64,000 bases of DNA from Clostridium sp. UBA701 (GCA_002298125.1 DBMJ01000021.1:78100-142099), one strand, 5' to 3'. Positions 34,377-42,731 are shown, counted from the first letter of the stretch. Notes: generated by a model not told the origin, from the letters alone. Made by a program: numbers and translations.

Positions 34377-36146
34377 CTATGCTAATTCAATAAATCTGTC
34401 TATCTGCTCTTCGATAAGTTTAAGAGAGCTCCTCCAGAAGTTCACATCGTGAATATCCACTCCCATAAGCTTTGTGATATCTGCAATCTTCATCTTGCCT
34501 GTAACAGAAAGCAGCTTATCATAATCCCCTATAAATTTCTCTCCACGCTTTAGATATTCAGCGTAAAGTCCCTTGGCAAAGAGCAGTCCAAAGGCATAGG
34601 GGAAGTTATAGAAATTGGCTTCAGCATAATAGTAGTGAGGCTTATTTACCCACATATAAGGATGTAGTAATTCCTCATCAAGTGCTGAACCATAGGCCTT
34701 AATCTGTGCCTCCATCATAAGCTCTTTAAACTCCTCTGAGGAAAGGGCACTTTCTTTTCTTCTCTCAAATATGGCAGACTCAAATAGAAATCTACTGTAT
34801 ATATCCACAATTACCTGTGCCTCATCAGAGATATCATTTTCTAGTATTGTAAGAGCCTCTGCTCCGCCGGCCTTTTTAAGAGCAGCATTTTTAACAATGG
34901 TTTCACAGAATATAGAAGCTGTTTCTGCAATAGGCATAGGATAGTTTGTGTTAAGCAGCCTTTCATCATTTAAGCATGCTCCATGATAGCCATGACCTAG
35001 CTCATGGGCAAGAGTAGCTACATCGCTAAAGCTCCCTGTAAAATTACTCATAATTCTACTCTGCTTTATAGGAATAAGATTAGAGCAAAAGGCTCCTCCC
35101 CTCTTCCCTTCTCTTGTCTCTGCATCTATCCAGCCCTCTTCAAAGGCTGTGGCAGCATAGTCAGAAAGCCTTTTACTAAAGCTGTTAAAGTTTTCAACTA
35201 TAAAGTCTCTAGCCTCTTCGTAGGTAAAGCTCATCTCTGCTCCTCCCACCGGGGCAAACATTTCATAGAAGGGTAATCCACCCTCATAGCCTAATAGCTC
35301 AGCCTTCTTCCTAAAATATCTGTTAAAGGCAGGAAGACTTTCCTTTATGGCTGTAAGCATAGCCTCTAAACTTTCTCTGTCCATTCTAGAATTAATAAGG
35401 GTTTCCTCTAATGGTGAAGAATATCCTCTCATTTCACTTAGAGTAAGCACCTCTCCCTTTATACCATTTAAACAGGCTGCAGAGGATTCCTCTATCTTTT
35501 TATAAGCCTTAAGCTCTGCCTCATACGCAGCTTTTCTCACCTCACCGTCCTTGTGGTGAGCCATATTTCTAACTACCGGCAGTGGAAGCTTCTTCTCTTC
35601 CCCATCTACTACTATGTCCACAAGTAGTGTTGAGGTTATAAGGTTTTGGAGCTTACTCCAGGCAGCAGAACCGGTGTTTTTCATTCTGGCTATTACTCTC
35701 TCTTCCTCTTCACTTAAGAGATATTTATTCTTTCCTGCAATCTCATTGATAAAGAAGCTGTGCTCCTTTGATAGCTCATCTTTACTTATTATTTCCTCAA
35801 GGTTGTGCAGAGCTCCTATCCACTTTTGGAAGGCTACCTCTGCAGAATTAAGCTCTGTAAAAAGTCTTTCAAGCTTCTCCACTTCCTTTTGAGCCACACT
35901 ATTTTTTGCCTCTACGCTTAAGGTTAGCTCACAGAAGTTGTATAGCCTAATTGCCAAATTATTAAATTCTGTCATATAGCTTATGTACTTAGCTATCTTC
36001 TTCTCAGGATTTTCACTGTTTAAAAGCTCCTCGCCGCACCAGTTAAGTATCTCAGAGACCAAGCTTTCTAAAGTATTTTTATCTTGTTCAAATTCCTTGC
36101 TTTTAAAGGATTTGTACAGAGGACTTAAGTCCCATCTCATATTCAT
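34377..36146 (-). CDS. pepF: Oligoendopeptidase F
   Basis: A 589-residue cytosolic zinc metallopeptidase of family M3. The zinc motif is LAHELGHGYHG (around residue 380) with the third ligand in MPIAETASIFCE about 25 residues on. The N-terminal WDLSPLYKSF and the long helical lobe match the family. It degrades peptides of about 7-17 residues. The ATG at 36146 lies eight bases after GGGGG; the frame is open eight codons further upstream, into the likely promoter (extended -10 TGGTATAAT at 36180-36172). Confidence 0.95.
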   Translation of the reverse strand: MNMRWDLSPLYKSFKSKEFEQDKNTLESLVSEILNWCGEELLNSENPEKKIAKYISYMTEFNNLAIRLYNFCELTLSVEAKNSVAQKEVEKLERLFTELNSAEVAFQKWIGALHNLEEIISKDELSKEHSFFINEIAGKNKYLLSEEEERVIARMKNTGSAAWSKLQNLITSTLLVDIVVDGEEKKLPLPVVRNMAHHKDGEVRKAAYEAELKAYKKIEESSAACLNGIKGEVLTLSEMRGYSSPLEETLINSRMDRESLEAMLTAIKESLPAFNRYFRKKAELLGYEGGLPFYEMFAPVGGAEMSFTYEEARDFIVENFNSFSKRLSDYAATAFEEGWIDAETREGKRGGAFCSNLIPIKQSRIMSNFTGSFSDVATLAHELGHGYHGACLNDERLLNTNYPMPIAETASIFCETIVKNAALKKAGGAEALTILENDISDEAQVIVDIYSRFLFESAIFERRKESALSSEEFKELMMEAQIKAYGSALDEELLHPYMWVNKPHYYYAEANFYNFPYAFGLLFAKGLYAEYLKRGEKFIGDYDKLLSVTGKMKIADITKLMGVDIHDVNFWRSSLKLIEEQIDRFIELA

Positions 36147-36359
36147 ACCTTCTACCCCCTTTTGTGTCAATATTATACCATATTATCCCACAAAATGTTT
36201 AAATTTTATAAAAAATTTTTAAACTTTTCATTATTTTCTCCACTAGATTTATGTTGTTCATAGCAGCAAAGAAAACTCGAAACACTTATAATTTTGTAAT
36301 TCTTGTAATAATATTATAAAGGTACCGATATTTTTACATATTTTTATGTTATTATATTA

Positions 36360-36388
36360 TTGACACAATTATGTGAACATATTAATTT
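36360..36388 (+). promoter_or_regulatory. Possible sigma-A promoter of the LiaI/LiaF-like pair
   Basis: Perfect TTGACA (36360-36365), a 17-base spacer and a weaker TAATTT (36383-36388), just upstream of the GGGGAGG site at about 36398. Confidence 0.45.
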
Positions 36389-36411
36389 TATTCTTTTGGG
36401 GAGGTTATATC

Positions 36412-36900
36412 ATGAAGAAGTCATCTTATCTATGGGGAACAGCTCTTATTCTTTTAGGGGTATTTCTCATACTAAACAATATCTTTCATATTGAATTTTT
36501 TAGCATGAGGTATTTATGGCCTTTATTTATCTTAGTTCCTGGTCTAATGTTTGAATTGGATTACTTTATTAATCATAGAAACTCAGGCCAGCTTGTACCT
36601 GGCGGCATTTTAACCACCATAGGAGTACTATTTTTATTTCAGGTATTTACCAATTATCAGTATTCCTCCTATACCTGGCCAATCTATCCTCTATCCATTG
36701 CCATAGGGCTTTTTCAGCTTTATCTTCATACAGACAATTCCCGTGGCCTTTTGGTACCAGTGTTTATAATCGGCGGATTCTCCCTTGTAAGCCTTGCAGC
36801 TTTAATACTTAAAGACTTTGCTCCTTGGTTTAATGAAGGACTAATCTTCCCTGCAGTACTTATACTGGTTGGAATATATGTGCTTGTTAGAAAGAAGTAA
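36412..36900 (+). CDS. LiaI/LiaF-type transmembrane protein
   Basis: A 162-residue membrane protein with about six short hydrophobic segments in three pairs. Each pair follows the LiaI_LiaF-like pattern: a Gly-rich helix, an aromatic turn and Trp-Pro (LWGTALILLGVFLILNN, LWPLFILVPG, FPAVLILVGI). Family members associate with LiaRS-type envelope-stress signalling. The ATG at 36412 follows GGGGAGG; the frame is open 13 codons upstream with no site. It is followed 27 bases later by a longer related protein, and the two probably work together in the membrane. Confidence 0.75.
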   Translation: MKKSSYLWGTALILLGVFLILNNIFHIEFFSMRYLWPLFILVPGLMFELDYFINHRNSGQLVPGGILTTIGVLFLFQVFTNYQYSSYTWPIYPLSIAIGLFQLYLHTDNSRGLLVPVFIIGGFSLVSLAALILKDFAPWFNEGLIFPAVLILVGIYVLVRKK

Positions 36901-36927
36901 CCCTCTTTGTGAAAGGGTGGTGTAATA

Positions 36928-37896
36928 ATGAGAAAAATAGGAACCATATCCTCTGCACTTAGTCTTATTTTCCTTGGTTTGTGGCTTTTTATTCGACAAA
37001 CAGACCTTTCCTTAGCTCAAGATTTTTACTCCTGGTGGCCAGTGATACTGATTATTCTTGGCATAGAGGTAATTGCCCTTACTGCTTCTTCACCTGTGGG
37101 CACGCGTCCACGTTTTAATTTCCTAATAATACTTTTTATACTCATATTCATGCTTTTTAACCTCTTCTATGGTTTTGAGGCCGTAATGAATGAGGGTGGT
37201 TTTTTTAAGCGTTTTAGCCCTGATAATTACAACTATTCACTAAACCATGACTTAGGTTCTATAGGTTATGATGAGAGTTTTGCAGTGCTTAATAATAGCT
37301 TAACCCTTAAGGTTAATAATGCTTCTCTAAAGCTTATAGATAGCAGTGATACAGATTTTAAAGTAAAGGGAAAGATATTTTTCCAAAAGAGAAGAATGTC
37401 TATGAATTACACTCCAGAGACTAAAAATACTCCAGATAATAAGGATGGCAGCTTTATCATAGACTTTACCGGGGAACCAAAGGCTCAGGAGTTAACTATC
37501 TCCCTGCCTAAGGATTGTAAGCTCACCATAATAGGTGATAACGTCCAGGTCCTTGGAGCGGATGGGGTCCTTATGGAAGCCATTGATATTCAGGCTGCTA
37601 ATGGAAATATAGACATAAGGGGAGCTATGCCCTTCATGAATATAGCTTTAGATAATGGAAGGGTTAATGTTAAAAATCAGCAGTGTAAAAACGTAGTCAT
37701 CAACCTAAAAAATGGACTTGTAGTTATGAATACTGAAGATAAGAACCTCACAGTCCTTGTAAAGGTTTATCTTGGCACTGCAGAGCTAAATGGTGACACA
37801 GCGGTAAGCTCCTCCTTAGTTAGCTCACTGGGCACTGCTAAGGGTAAGGTTAGCATAAATGTAAATAGCGGTGTTGCAAAATTTTTTTCTGAATAA
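36928..37896 (+). CDS. LiaF-like membrane protein with C-terminal beta domain
   Basis: A 322-residue protein. The first 90 residues carry three hydrophobic segments with the LiaF-type pattern (IFLGLWLFI, WWPVILIILGIEVIALT, FLIILFILIFMLFN). Residues 100-322 are an extracytoplasmic beta-helix-like adhesin domain (DUF4097/LiaF C-terminal type) with repeated hydrophobic-Asn-Gly strands (NGNIDIRGAMPFM, NGRVNVKN, NGLVVMN). This is the layout of LiaF/LiaG proteins that sense or modulate envelope stress. No histidine kinase or response regulator is adjacent. It ends at a strong bidirectional terminator. Confidence 0.75.
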   Translation: MRKIGTISSALSLIFLGLWLFIRQTDLSLAQDFYSWWPVILIILGIEVIALTASSPVGTRPRFNFLIILFILIFMLFNLFYGFEAVMNEGGFFKRFSPDNYNYSLNHDLGSIGYDESFAVLNNSLTLKVNNASLKLIDSSDTDFKVKGKIFFQKRRMSMNYTPETKNTPDNKDGSFIIDFTGEPKAQELTISLPKDCKLTIIGDNVQVLGADGVLMEAIDIQAANGNIDIRGAMPFMNIALDNGRVNVKNQQCKNVVINLKNGLVVMNTEDKNLTVLVKVYLGTAELNGDTAVSSSLVSSLGTAKGKVSINVNSGVAKFFSE

Positions 37897-37900
37897 AAAT

Positions 37901-37946
37901 AACTCATGGTTCAAATGGAAGTCCTATGAACCATGAGTTTATTTAT
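37901..37946. terminator. Bidirectional terminator between the LiaF-like gene and sipL
   Basis: A perfect 13-pair stem AACTCATGGTTCA/TGAACCATGAGTT with a 13-base loop. Plus-strand readout ends in TATTTATTTTTTT, minus-strand readout in ATTTTTATTC. Confidence 0.9.
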
Positions 37947-37950
37947 TTTT

Positions 37951-39513
37951 TTACAACAATGCTCTTCCTGGAATTATTAACTTTTCTCCTGCCTTTAGGC
38001 AGTTAATATCCTCTATATCATTTAACTTAGCAATGTCATCCATGGTAGTATAATATCTTTTAGCTATCTTCCAAAGGGTATCCCCACACTGCACCACGTA
38101 TATGGTTATGCTGGCCTTCTTCTTAGGCACCTCTCCCTCTACTGGAAGAATATTAACCATAAATTCCTTATTGGTTAAATAGCTTACCTTAGCATAGGCA
38201 CAAACTACAGCCTTCACTGCTATGGTATTTGCTTCTATGGCGGTCTCTAGAGAATCTAGATGAATCTTTGCTATACACTGCATGTCAATCTTGGTCTTAG
38301 GAATGTCTATTGAAGCTGTAAAGGGCATTTCATCCTCTGTCATGGAGAGATTATTCTCTTCATCCTCTGTCCTATACATAACAGCTACCTTTAAGATGCC
38401 ATCAACTACTACTTTGTCCTCAACTATCTTCTTGTCTACTATGCATACCTCACCACAGCTCATAATGCTTTCCATAACTCTATGTGCTGAGCTCTCAAGC
38501 TCTAGATTTCCCTTAACCATTACCTCTGAAGTATTTTGTCCATGTAATACATTTAATTGGTAATTTTTCTTCTCCATATCCATTATGGCTCTTGGGGAAT
38601 AGATATCCTCAATTGTCTCTATCTCTTCTTTATATACCACCTGAGCGTAGGCCTTTACCATGGCTTCCACATCTATGATTCTGCTTTCTCCAAGGTCATC
38701 TTCCTTTATATCCACATTTAGTGAATCCACTCTAAAGTCACCCATGCTGTGCATTGTACCTGTGGCTCCATCCATCTCAACTTCCTTGTCTATAACCACA
38801 TTCTCTTCCAGCATAGCAACCTCTCGGGTATCCTTGCCCCTATAGAGGAGCTTAAAACAAACCATGGCGCTTAGCATTACCTTACCCTCAAAGAGCTTTA
38901 TTTCTTTTTTACGGATAAGAGCATCACACATGAGTATTGTACCAAGCTGTGGCCTATCCTTTGGAATTTGAAGCTGACAATTTGCTGCTATATCTTCCTT
39001 TACAACGCCAAGTATCTTGTCTATAGTGGCAGGATTCCTGAGTAGTTGCATCTCATCCATGCCAGATACTTCCTTTACAAATTCAAAATCGTAGCTTCTA
39101 TACACCTCGCATCTTAATTTTATTATGCCCTCGATGGAGATCTTTCTCTCATTTACTATGTTCTTTTCCATGTGCTCAATATAGCATTCTGCTTCACAGG
39201 TCATTTTGTGGTCTGCGCCAGAAATTTCTATATAATTTGAGAACTTTGAGGTATAGCTAACCTTGTATATCCCTAGCTTTTCCTCTTCCCTTGCCATATA
39301 GAGAAGGTTGTACTCAATTTGACCCTCTACATAGACCTTATCCTGCATAACCTCTTTGCTAACAATAGATGGTCTTGCATCCAGCATTAGTATCTTTTCC
39401 ACATCTGGATGTGTATCTGGTATGAGATACTCAGCTTTAACTACAGTATCACAAAAATTCTCTGCAAGAAGCTGTTCACATTCTATATTTTCCTTTATCA
39501 GCTCCAAAGCCAT
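37951..39513 (-). CDS. sipL: Spore morphogenetic protein SipL (SPOCS and LysM domains)
   Basis: A 520-residue mother-cell spore coat protein. Three DUF3794/SPOCS repeats fill residues 30-450, recognisable by repeated beta blocks such as CEQLLAENFCDTVVKAE, YIEHMEKNIVNERKISIEGIIKLRCEVY and VDKKIVEDKVVVDGILKVAVMYR. A C-terminal LysM domain follows (VVQCGDTLWKIAKRYYTTMDDIAKLN, about residues 472-518). In C. difficile SipL binds SpoIVA and tethers the coat. The ATG at 39513 follows GGGAGG; the longer frame to 39717 runs through the sigma-E-type promoter and is rejected. It neighbours veg and yabG, the usual clostridial order. Confidence 0.92.
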   Translation of the reverse strand: MALELIKENIECEQLLAENFCDTVVKAEYLIPDTHPDVEKILMLDARPSIVSKEVMQDKVYVEGQIEYNLLYMAREEEKLGIYKVSYTSKFSNYIEISGADHKMTCEAECYIEHMEKNIVNERKISIEGIIKLRCEVYRSYDFEFVKEVSGMDEMQLLRNPATIDKILGVVKEDIAANCQLQIPKDRPQLGTILMCDALIRKKEIKLFEGKVMLSAMVCFKLLYRGKDTREVAMLEENVVIDKEVEMDGATGTMHSMGDFRVDSLNVDIKEDDLGESRIIDVEAMVKAYAQVVYKEEIETIEDIYSPRAIMDMEKKNYQLNVLHGQNTSEVMVKGNLELESSAHRVMESIMSCGEVCIVDKKIVEDKVVVDGILKVAVMYRTEDEENNLSMTEDEMPFTASIDIPKTKIDMQCIAKIHLDSLETAIEANTIAVKAVVCAYAKVSYLTNKEFMVNILPVEGEVPKKKASITIYVVQCGDTLWKIAKRYYTTMDDIAKLNDIEDINCLKAGEKLIIPGRALL

Positions 39514-39565
39514 TTCACTACCTCCCATAAAATACCTACTATTAATGTATATAACACCCCTATTG

Positions 39566-39594
39566 GAAATATGATAAGGTGCATAGAAATATTT
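39566..39594 (-). promoter_or_regulatory. Possible sigma-E promoter of sipL
   Basis: On the minus strand AAATATT (39594-39588), a 14-base spacer and CATATTTC (39573-39566) resemble sigma-E elements. C. difficile sipL is sigma-E dependent. The position rules out starts upstream of 39560. Confidence 0.35.
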
Positions 39595-39687
39595 TACGCA
39601 TACTAATGCAACAGGGTGATAATGATAATTCTTTGCGCAAAATTCGCTTTTATTGTCGAAAAAACAACAAATTTTGCTGTATTGCAA

Positions 39688-39716
39688 GTTGACATCTTTA
39701 TAAATTTGCATTATCA
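39688..39716 (+). promoter_or_regulatory. Sigma-A promoter of a candidate small RNA
   Basis: Perfect TTGACA (39688-39693), a 17-base spacer and TATCAT (39711-39716), pointing rightward between two minus-strand genes. Confidence 0.6.
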
Positions 39717-39722
39717 TAAGAT

Positions 39723-39810
39723 ATGGTTATTGACCATATAACCTCTCATAAATTCTCAATACCCTTTTATACCATAGTTGAAAGATGGAACCCACCATCT
39801 TTCTTTTTTT
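39723..39810 (+). ncRNA. Candidate small RNA between sipL and veg
   Basis: A transcript starting about seven bases after TATCAT would run about 88 nt to a classic terminator. It has a 5' hairpin ATATGGT/ACCATAT with a five-base loop (about 39720-39738), an AU-rich unpaired middle, and the 3' stem AAAGATGG/CCATCTTT with CTTTTTTT. There is no open frame of note and no plus-strand gene upstream that would need the terminator. No known RNA family was recognised. Confidence 0.5.
39781..39810 (+). terminator. Plus-strand terminator with no gene upstream
   Basis: A perfect eight-pair stem AAAGATGG/CCATCTTT with a six-base loop, then CTTTTTTT. It is oriented opposite to both flanking genes, so it most likely ends the candidate small RNA. 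Confidence 0.8.
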
Positions 39811-39816
39811 AATGGT

Positions 39817-39925
39817 ATTCACTTTAATAAAAAAATGTGAAATGGCAGCTTACAAGACTATACTTTATAATGCAACCCTTGAAGTTGAATTCACTTCAAT
39901 AAAAAAATAAGAAAGGGCAGCTTAC
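39817..39925 (-). repeat. 37-base imperfect direct repeat, one copy being the veg terminator half
   Basis: Positions 39817-39853 and 39889-39925 share about 85-90 percent of bases, including the A7 tract and GGCAGCTTAC. The right copy provides the 3' arm and U-tract of the veg terminator; the left copy lacks a partner arm and looks like a duplicated remnant. Confidence 0.75.
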
Positions 39926-39932
39926 CCTTTCT
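39901..39932 (-). terminator. Intrinsic terminator of veg
   Basis: On the minus strand AGAAAGGG/CCCTTTCT with a seven-base loop, then TATTTTTTTATT. Confidence 0.85.
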
Positions 39933-39974
39933 CTTGTAAATTACTCTTTATTAATTATGGATGTAGTTATTTTT

Positions 39975-40211
39975 CTATACAGCAAAGTCTATTTGAACGG
40001 TTTTTGTTAACACGTCTGAATAGCTATATGTCACAGTCCTTTGGGTGTCATCATCCAGTCTTATAACAAAGATGCTTGGATAGGTCTTTTCAATTATTCC
40101 TTTGTTTATTAAGACCTTTCTTCTGCCGCCATTGGCTTTTAGCGTAACTCTTTCGCCTACATGACTTTCAATGTCTTTTTTGATGGAGGCTAATACATTG
40201 GTTTTTTCCAT
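39975..40211 (-). CDS. veg: Veg family protein
   Basis: A 78-residue protein of the Veg (DUF1021) family, a small SH3-like beta barrel. Signatures are IKKDIESHVGERVTLKANGGRRK and the closing TQRTVTYSYSDVLTKTVQI. In Bacillus veg is very strongly expressed during growth and affects biofilm matrix and spore outgrowth. Its position next to yabG is conserved. Tandem sigma-A promoters, one with both hexamers perfect, fit the high expression known from Bacillus. The start follows GAGGGTG. Confidence 0.95.
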   Translation of the reverse strand: MEKTNVLASIKKDIESHVGERVTLKANGGRRKVLINKGIIEKTYPSIFVIRLDDDTQRTVTYSYSDVLTKTVQIDFAV

Positions 40212-40237
40212 ATAAACACCCTCTTTCCACAGGTAAT

Positions 40238-40266
40238 ATTATATAACAAAAATTCACTTATGTCAA
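40238..40266 (-). promoter_or_regulatory. Perfect sigma-A promoter of veg (proximal)
   Basis: On the minus strand TTGACA (40266-40261), a 17-base spacer and TATAAT (40243-40238): an exact consensus. Confidence 0.88.
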
Positions 40267-40277
40267 ATAAACTATAT

Positions 40278-40307
40278 ATTTTATCAGCTTCAACGGTAAT
40301 TTGTCAA
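40278..40307 (-). promoter_or_regulatory. Second sigma-A promoter of veg (distal)
   Basis: On the minus strand TTGACA (40307-40302), an 18-base spacer and TAAAAT (40283-40278), just upstream of the proximal promoter. Confidence 0.6.
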
Positions 40308-40385
40308 TATTAATTTTTTGTTAACAAAACTGATGAAGCTCTTACTGTATTAGTTTACCCGGGAAAGGAATATATATTCACCTTT

Positions 40386-41279
40386 TTACACATATGGTGA
40401 CTTTGGAAATCCCTCTCTGTATTTTCCTCTAGTCTGAAGTCCACCTATACCCTGGGTACCCGTCACTGTATTAGTTAGAGCGTCCTGGATAGATACTATG
40501 CTGCTTATGCTGGCATAGGCAATTTTTTCGCATAAAAATACTGGGTCTAGACAGTGAATAAGCACTCTTCCAGGAGAGCTTGCAAAATTAGCCCCAGCAT
40601 CTAGAATTGCTTCGTAGCAGGACTGACAAGCGCCTGCAAAGACTACAAGTCCATCGTAATCTGGCTGGTACTCTCTTATTTTTGTCACAGACTCTACAAA
40701 ATATCTTGAGTTTCTATAATTATTAAGATCCATATAGTCCTTTACATCCTTTGCTATGGCATCATGACCTGTAATCACCACTATATCTGGCCTGTGCTGT
40801 TTTATTAGCTCAAGTACCTGAACAGGCTGTTCCTTCTCTGGAATAACCCTTCCCACAGCTTCTATAGACAGCTGTTTATATACCTTAAGGCAATTATCTA
40901 GATAATCAGCATCACCGTCAATATGCAATACCTTTCCTGGCCTGCCAAAGGTCATATCAGAAGTAGACTCTGTTTTTGACTGATTTTTCTCAGGAAAGGG
41001 CTTTGCACTTCTGTAGTTCCTTATAGTTGTATCTTTATTTCTAGTGGCCAGAATGGTTTTTATAGAGGCATTTACTTTCTTGTTTAGCTTTTGATCCCTA
41101 GAGGCCATTACATCTACAGAAGCCTCTTCTAGATCCTCCTCTGGAGCATCTGCCACCACTCTCAAATTTATACCCTTTATGGTATAAATTTTTCTTCCCC
41201 CTATGTCCTTCATATCTACAATTCTAAAGGTTACATCCTTACCGTAGGACTTTCTTACAACTAAATCTCCTATATCCAA
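40386..41279 (-). CDS. yabG: Sporulation-specific protease YabG
   Basis: A 297-residue cysteine-type protease that processes spore coat proteins (and, in C. difficile, pre-pro-SleC and CspBA). The opening IGDLVVRKSYGKDVTFRIVD matches YabG; later family blocks are VLHIDGDADYLDNCLKVY, PDIVVITGHDA (around residue 168), FAGACQSCYEAILDAGANFASSPGRVLIHCLDP and the C-terminal TGTQGIGGLQTRG. The TTG start at 41279 follows GGGGTGAG with six-base spacing. A sigma-K-type promoter at 41311-41336 places the 5' end near 41304, which excludes the longer frame from 41300. Confidence 0.95.
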   Translation of the reverse strand: MDIGDLVVRKSYGKDVTFRIVDMKDIGGRKIYTIKGINLRVVADAPEEDLEEASVDVMASRDQKLNKKVNASIKTILATRNKDTTIRNYRSAKPFPEKNQSKTESTSDMTFGRPGKVLHIDGDADYLDNCLKVYKQLSIEAVGRVIPEKEQPVQVLELIKQHRPDIVVITGHDAIAKDVKDYMDLNNYRNSRYFVESVTKIREYQPDYDGLVVFAGACQSCYEAILDAGANFASSPGRVLIHCLDPVFLCEKIAYASISSIVSIQDALTNTVTGTQGIGGLQTRGKYREGFPKSPYV

Positions 41280-41310
41280 AAAATACTCACCCCATAACAA
41301 TTATATATTC

Positions 41311-41336
41311 ATTATATGTTAATGGGTTCTTATGGT
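41311..41336 (-). promoter_or_regulatory. Sigma-K-type promoter of yabG
   Basis: On the minus strand AC (41336-41335), a 16-base spacer and CATATAATG (41318-41310), one mismatch from CATANNNTA. YabG is a known sigma-K gene in Bacillus and C. difficile. Confidence 0.55.
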
Positions 41337-41400
41337 GTGCCTAAAACCTCCTCCCCCTAACCCCAACAGATTTAATATTTTTAAATAAAGTTCCACTTTT

Positions 41401-41686
41401 ATGCTAAGAATGCTTAAAAACATGAGAATTTTGGACATGTTATTTCTATGTCACAAGCTGCCTGAAAGATCCTTTTTATAAGGGTGCTCCGTTTCCCATC
41501 TGTGCTCGCTGCACAGGTATGCTTATAGGCTATATTCTTGCAATTATTGGTATTTGTTTTATAAATATACCTATATGGCTTGCACTTCTGCTTTTATTAC
41601 ACATGGGCATTGATGGTGTTGGTCAGTTTTATGGCAGGTGGAAGAGTAGCAATACTAGAAGATATGCATGTTTAAAGCCCTTATAA
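41401..41686 (+). pseudogene. Frameshifted remnant of a DUF2085 membrane protein
   Basis: Two reading frames together encode the DUF2085 signature. The first (from about 41401) gives LFLCHKLPERSF and stops at 41479-41481. The second (41477-41686) gives YKGAPFPICARCTGMLIGYIL, a membrane segment, and DGVGQFYGRWKSSNTRR before a stop. The break lies at a T5 tract; two more T would restore both the frame and the family spacing between RSF and G. The usual last segment after NTRR is also missing, and no ribosome binding site is visible. A decayed gene is most likely; a homopolymer sequencing error would explain only the frameshift. The rest of the 41280-41726 gap holds the yabG promoter and a terminator. 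Confidence 0.7.
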
Positions 41687-41706
41687 GAACTATCTTATAG
41701 GGCTTT
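41674..41706. terminator. Hairpin between the DUF2085 remnant and cotS
   Basis: Arms AAAGCCCTTATAAG and CTTATAGGGCTTT pair with a single bulged base. U-tracts are modest on both strands. Confidence 0.5.
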
Positions 41707-41726
41707 AATTATTATTTCCTTTCATA

Positions 41727-42731
41727 CTATTCCCTTTGATTATAATACTTTTTAAATTCCTCTATAAACCTCATGTAGTTCTCCTGTTCCTCTATGAGGT
41801 CATTTATTTTATTGTTAAAGGTTGTTGGTGCCCAATTTACTTCGTTATAATAATATCTGTTTGATAACCTCCAAAATCTCTGAGGAAATAAGAAAAATGC
41901 ATATAATAGCCTGTATTCATCTGTTGAAAGGGTTGCAACTTCATTATAGGCATCTATAATAAGCTGAGCATACTCCATATCCCAATCCACTCTCTTTAAA
42001 ACCTTAATCATAAAGGCAGATAGATCATATGCCCTCACTTCTTTTTTGCAATAGTCAAAGTCTATAATATTATAGTTTTCCTCTGCATCGATGATAATGT
42101 TATGATAGGTATAATCATGATGACAAAAGCTCTTATCCTCTTCAGTAATCCTGCATATCTCCATATACTCTGAATCCTCTAATACAGCCATAGCCCTTTT
42201 CCCCAAATCCTTGTAAAAGCCAACAGATTTAATATAGCACAGATCAAAGCTGCTCTTTACATTTCTTTTTCTAGCCATATCTCTCATCTTCTCAAAGGAC
42301 TTAATCCTTTTGTCCATGAGGTGGGGCCATCTTCCAAGGTCTGTCTTTAGCTTACTGTTTTCTGGAGGATCATAGCCTTTAGATGCTTGATGCATCTCTG
42401 CTAAGTTTTGAGCAGCCTTTTGTAGCTCCTCCTTATTGTGAAAATCACACTCCCTCCCTTCAATCCACTCGGAAAGTGTATAAAAGTCATCGTTAACGGT
42501 GGCATAGGGATTGCCCTCTATATTTAAGCAATATTTATCCACCTTAGTAAAGCCCTTTTGAATAAGATGTTCCTTGGCACCGTAGACAAATAAAAGCTTT
42601 TGAGTACCGTAATTTATTTTCTTTAAACATCTCATACCCTTATTGGTTTTGAGCAGATATACACCTTTGTTGGGCTTTATACTCTCAATTTCAATATCAA
42701 ACTGTCTGGCAATTTCAAATTCTCTCATCAT
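41727..42731 (-). CDS. cotS: CotS-family spore coat protein (kinase fold)
   Basis: A 334-residue protein with the aminoglycoside-phosphotransferase/protein-kinase-like fold of CotS. The N-lobe Lys is in GMRCLKKINYG, the catalytic-loop-like motif is SFCHHDYTYHNIIID (around residue 206), and the metal-binding motif is NIIDFDYCKKE (around residue 225). The HxDxxxxN and DFD residues are intact, so it may be an active small-molecule kinase. In Bacillus CotS is an inner coat component encoded beside the glycosyltransferase-like CotSA. The ATG at 42731 follows GGGGGG. It is divergent from a glycosyltransferase gene. Confidence 0.87.
   Translation of the reverse strand: MMREFEIARQFDIEIESIKPNKGVYLLKTNKGMRCLKKINYGTQKLLFVYGAKEHLIQKGFTKVDKYCLNIEGNPYATVNDDFYTLSEWIEGRECDFHNKEELQKAAQNLAEMHQASKGYDPPENSKLKTDLGRWPHLMDKRIKSFEKMRDMARKRNVKSSFDLCYIKSVGFYKDLGKRAMAVLEDSEYMEICRITEEDKSFCHHDYTYHNIIIDAEENYNIIDFDYCKKEVRAYDLSAFMIKVLKRVDWDMEYAQLIIDAYNEVATLSTDEYRLLYAFFLFPQRFWRLSNRYYYNEVNWAPTTFNNKINDLIEEQENYMRFIEEFKKYYNQRE

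Larger units (their letters stand above)
39514..39974. other. 461-base intergenic region: promoters, small RNA, duplicated terminator
   Basis: No protein-coding gene is supported here. From left to right it holds the sigma-E-type promoter of sipL (minus), an orphan sigma-A promoter with a candidate small RNA (plus), a plus-strand terminator, and a 37-base imperfect direct repeat whose second copy is the veg terminator. Confidence 0.6.
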
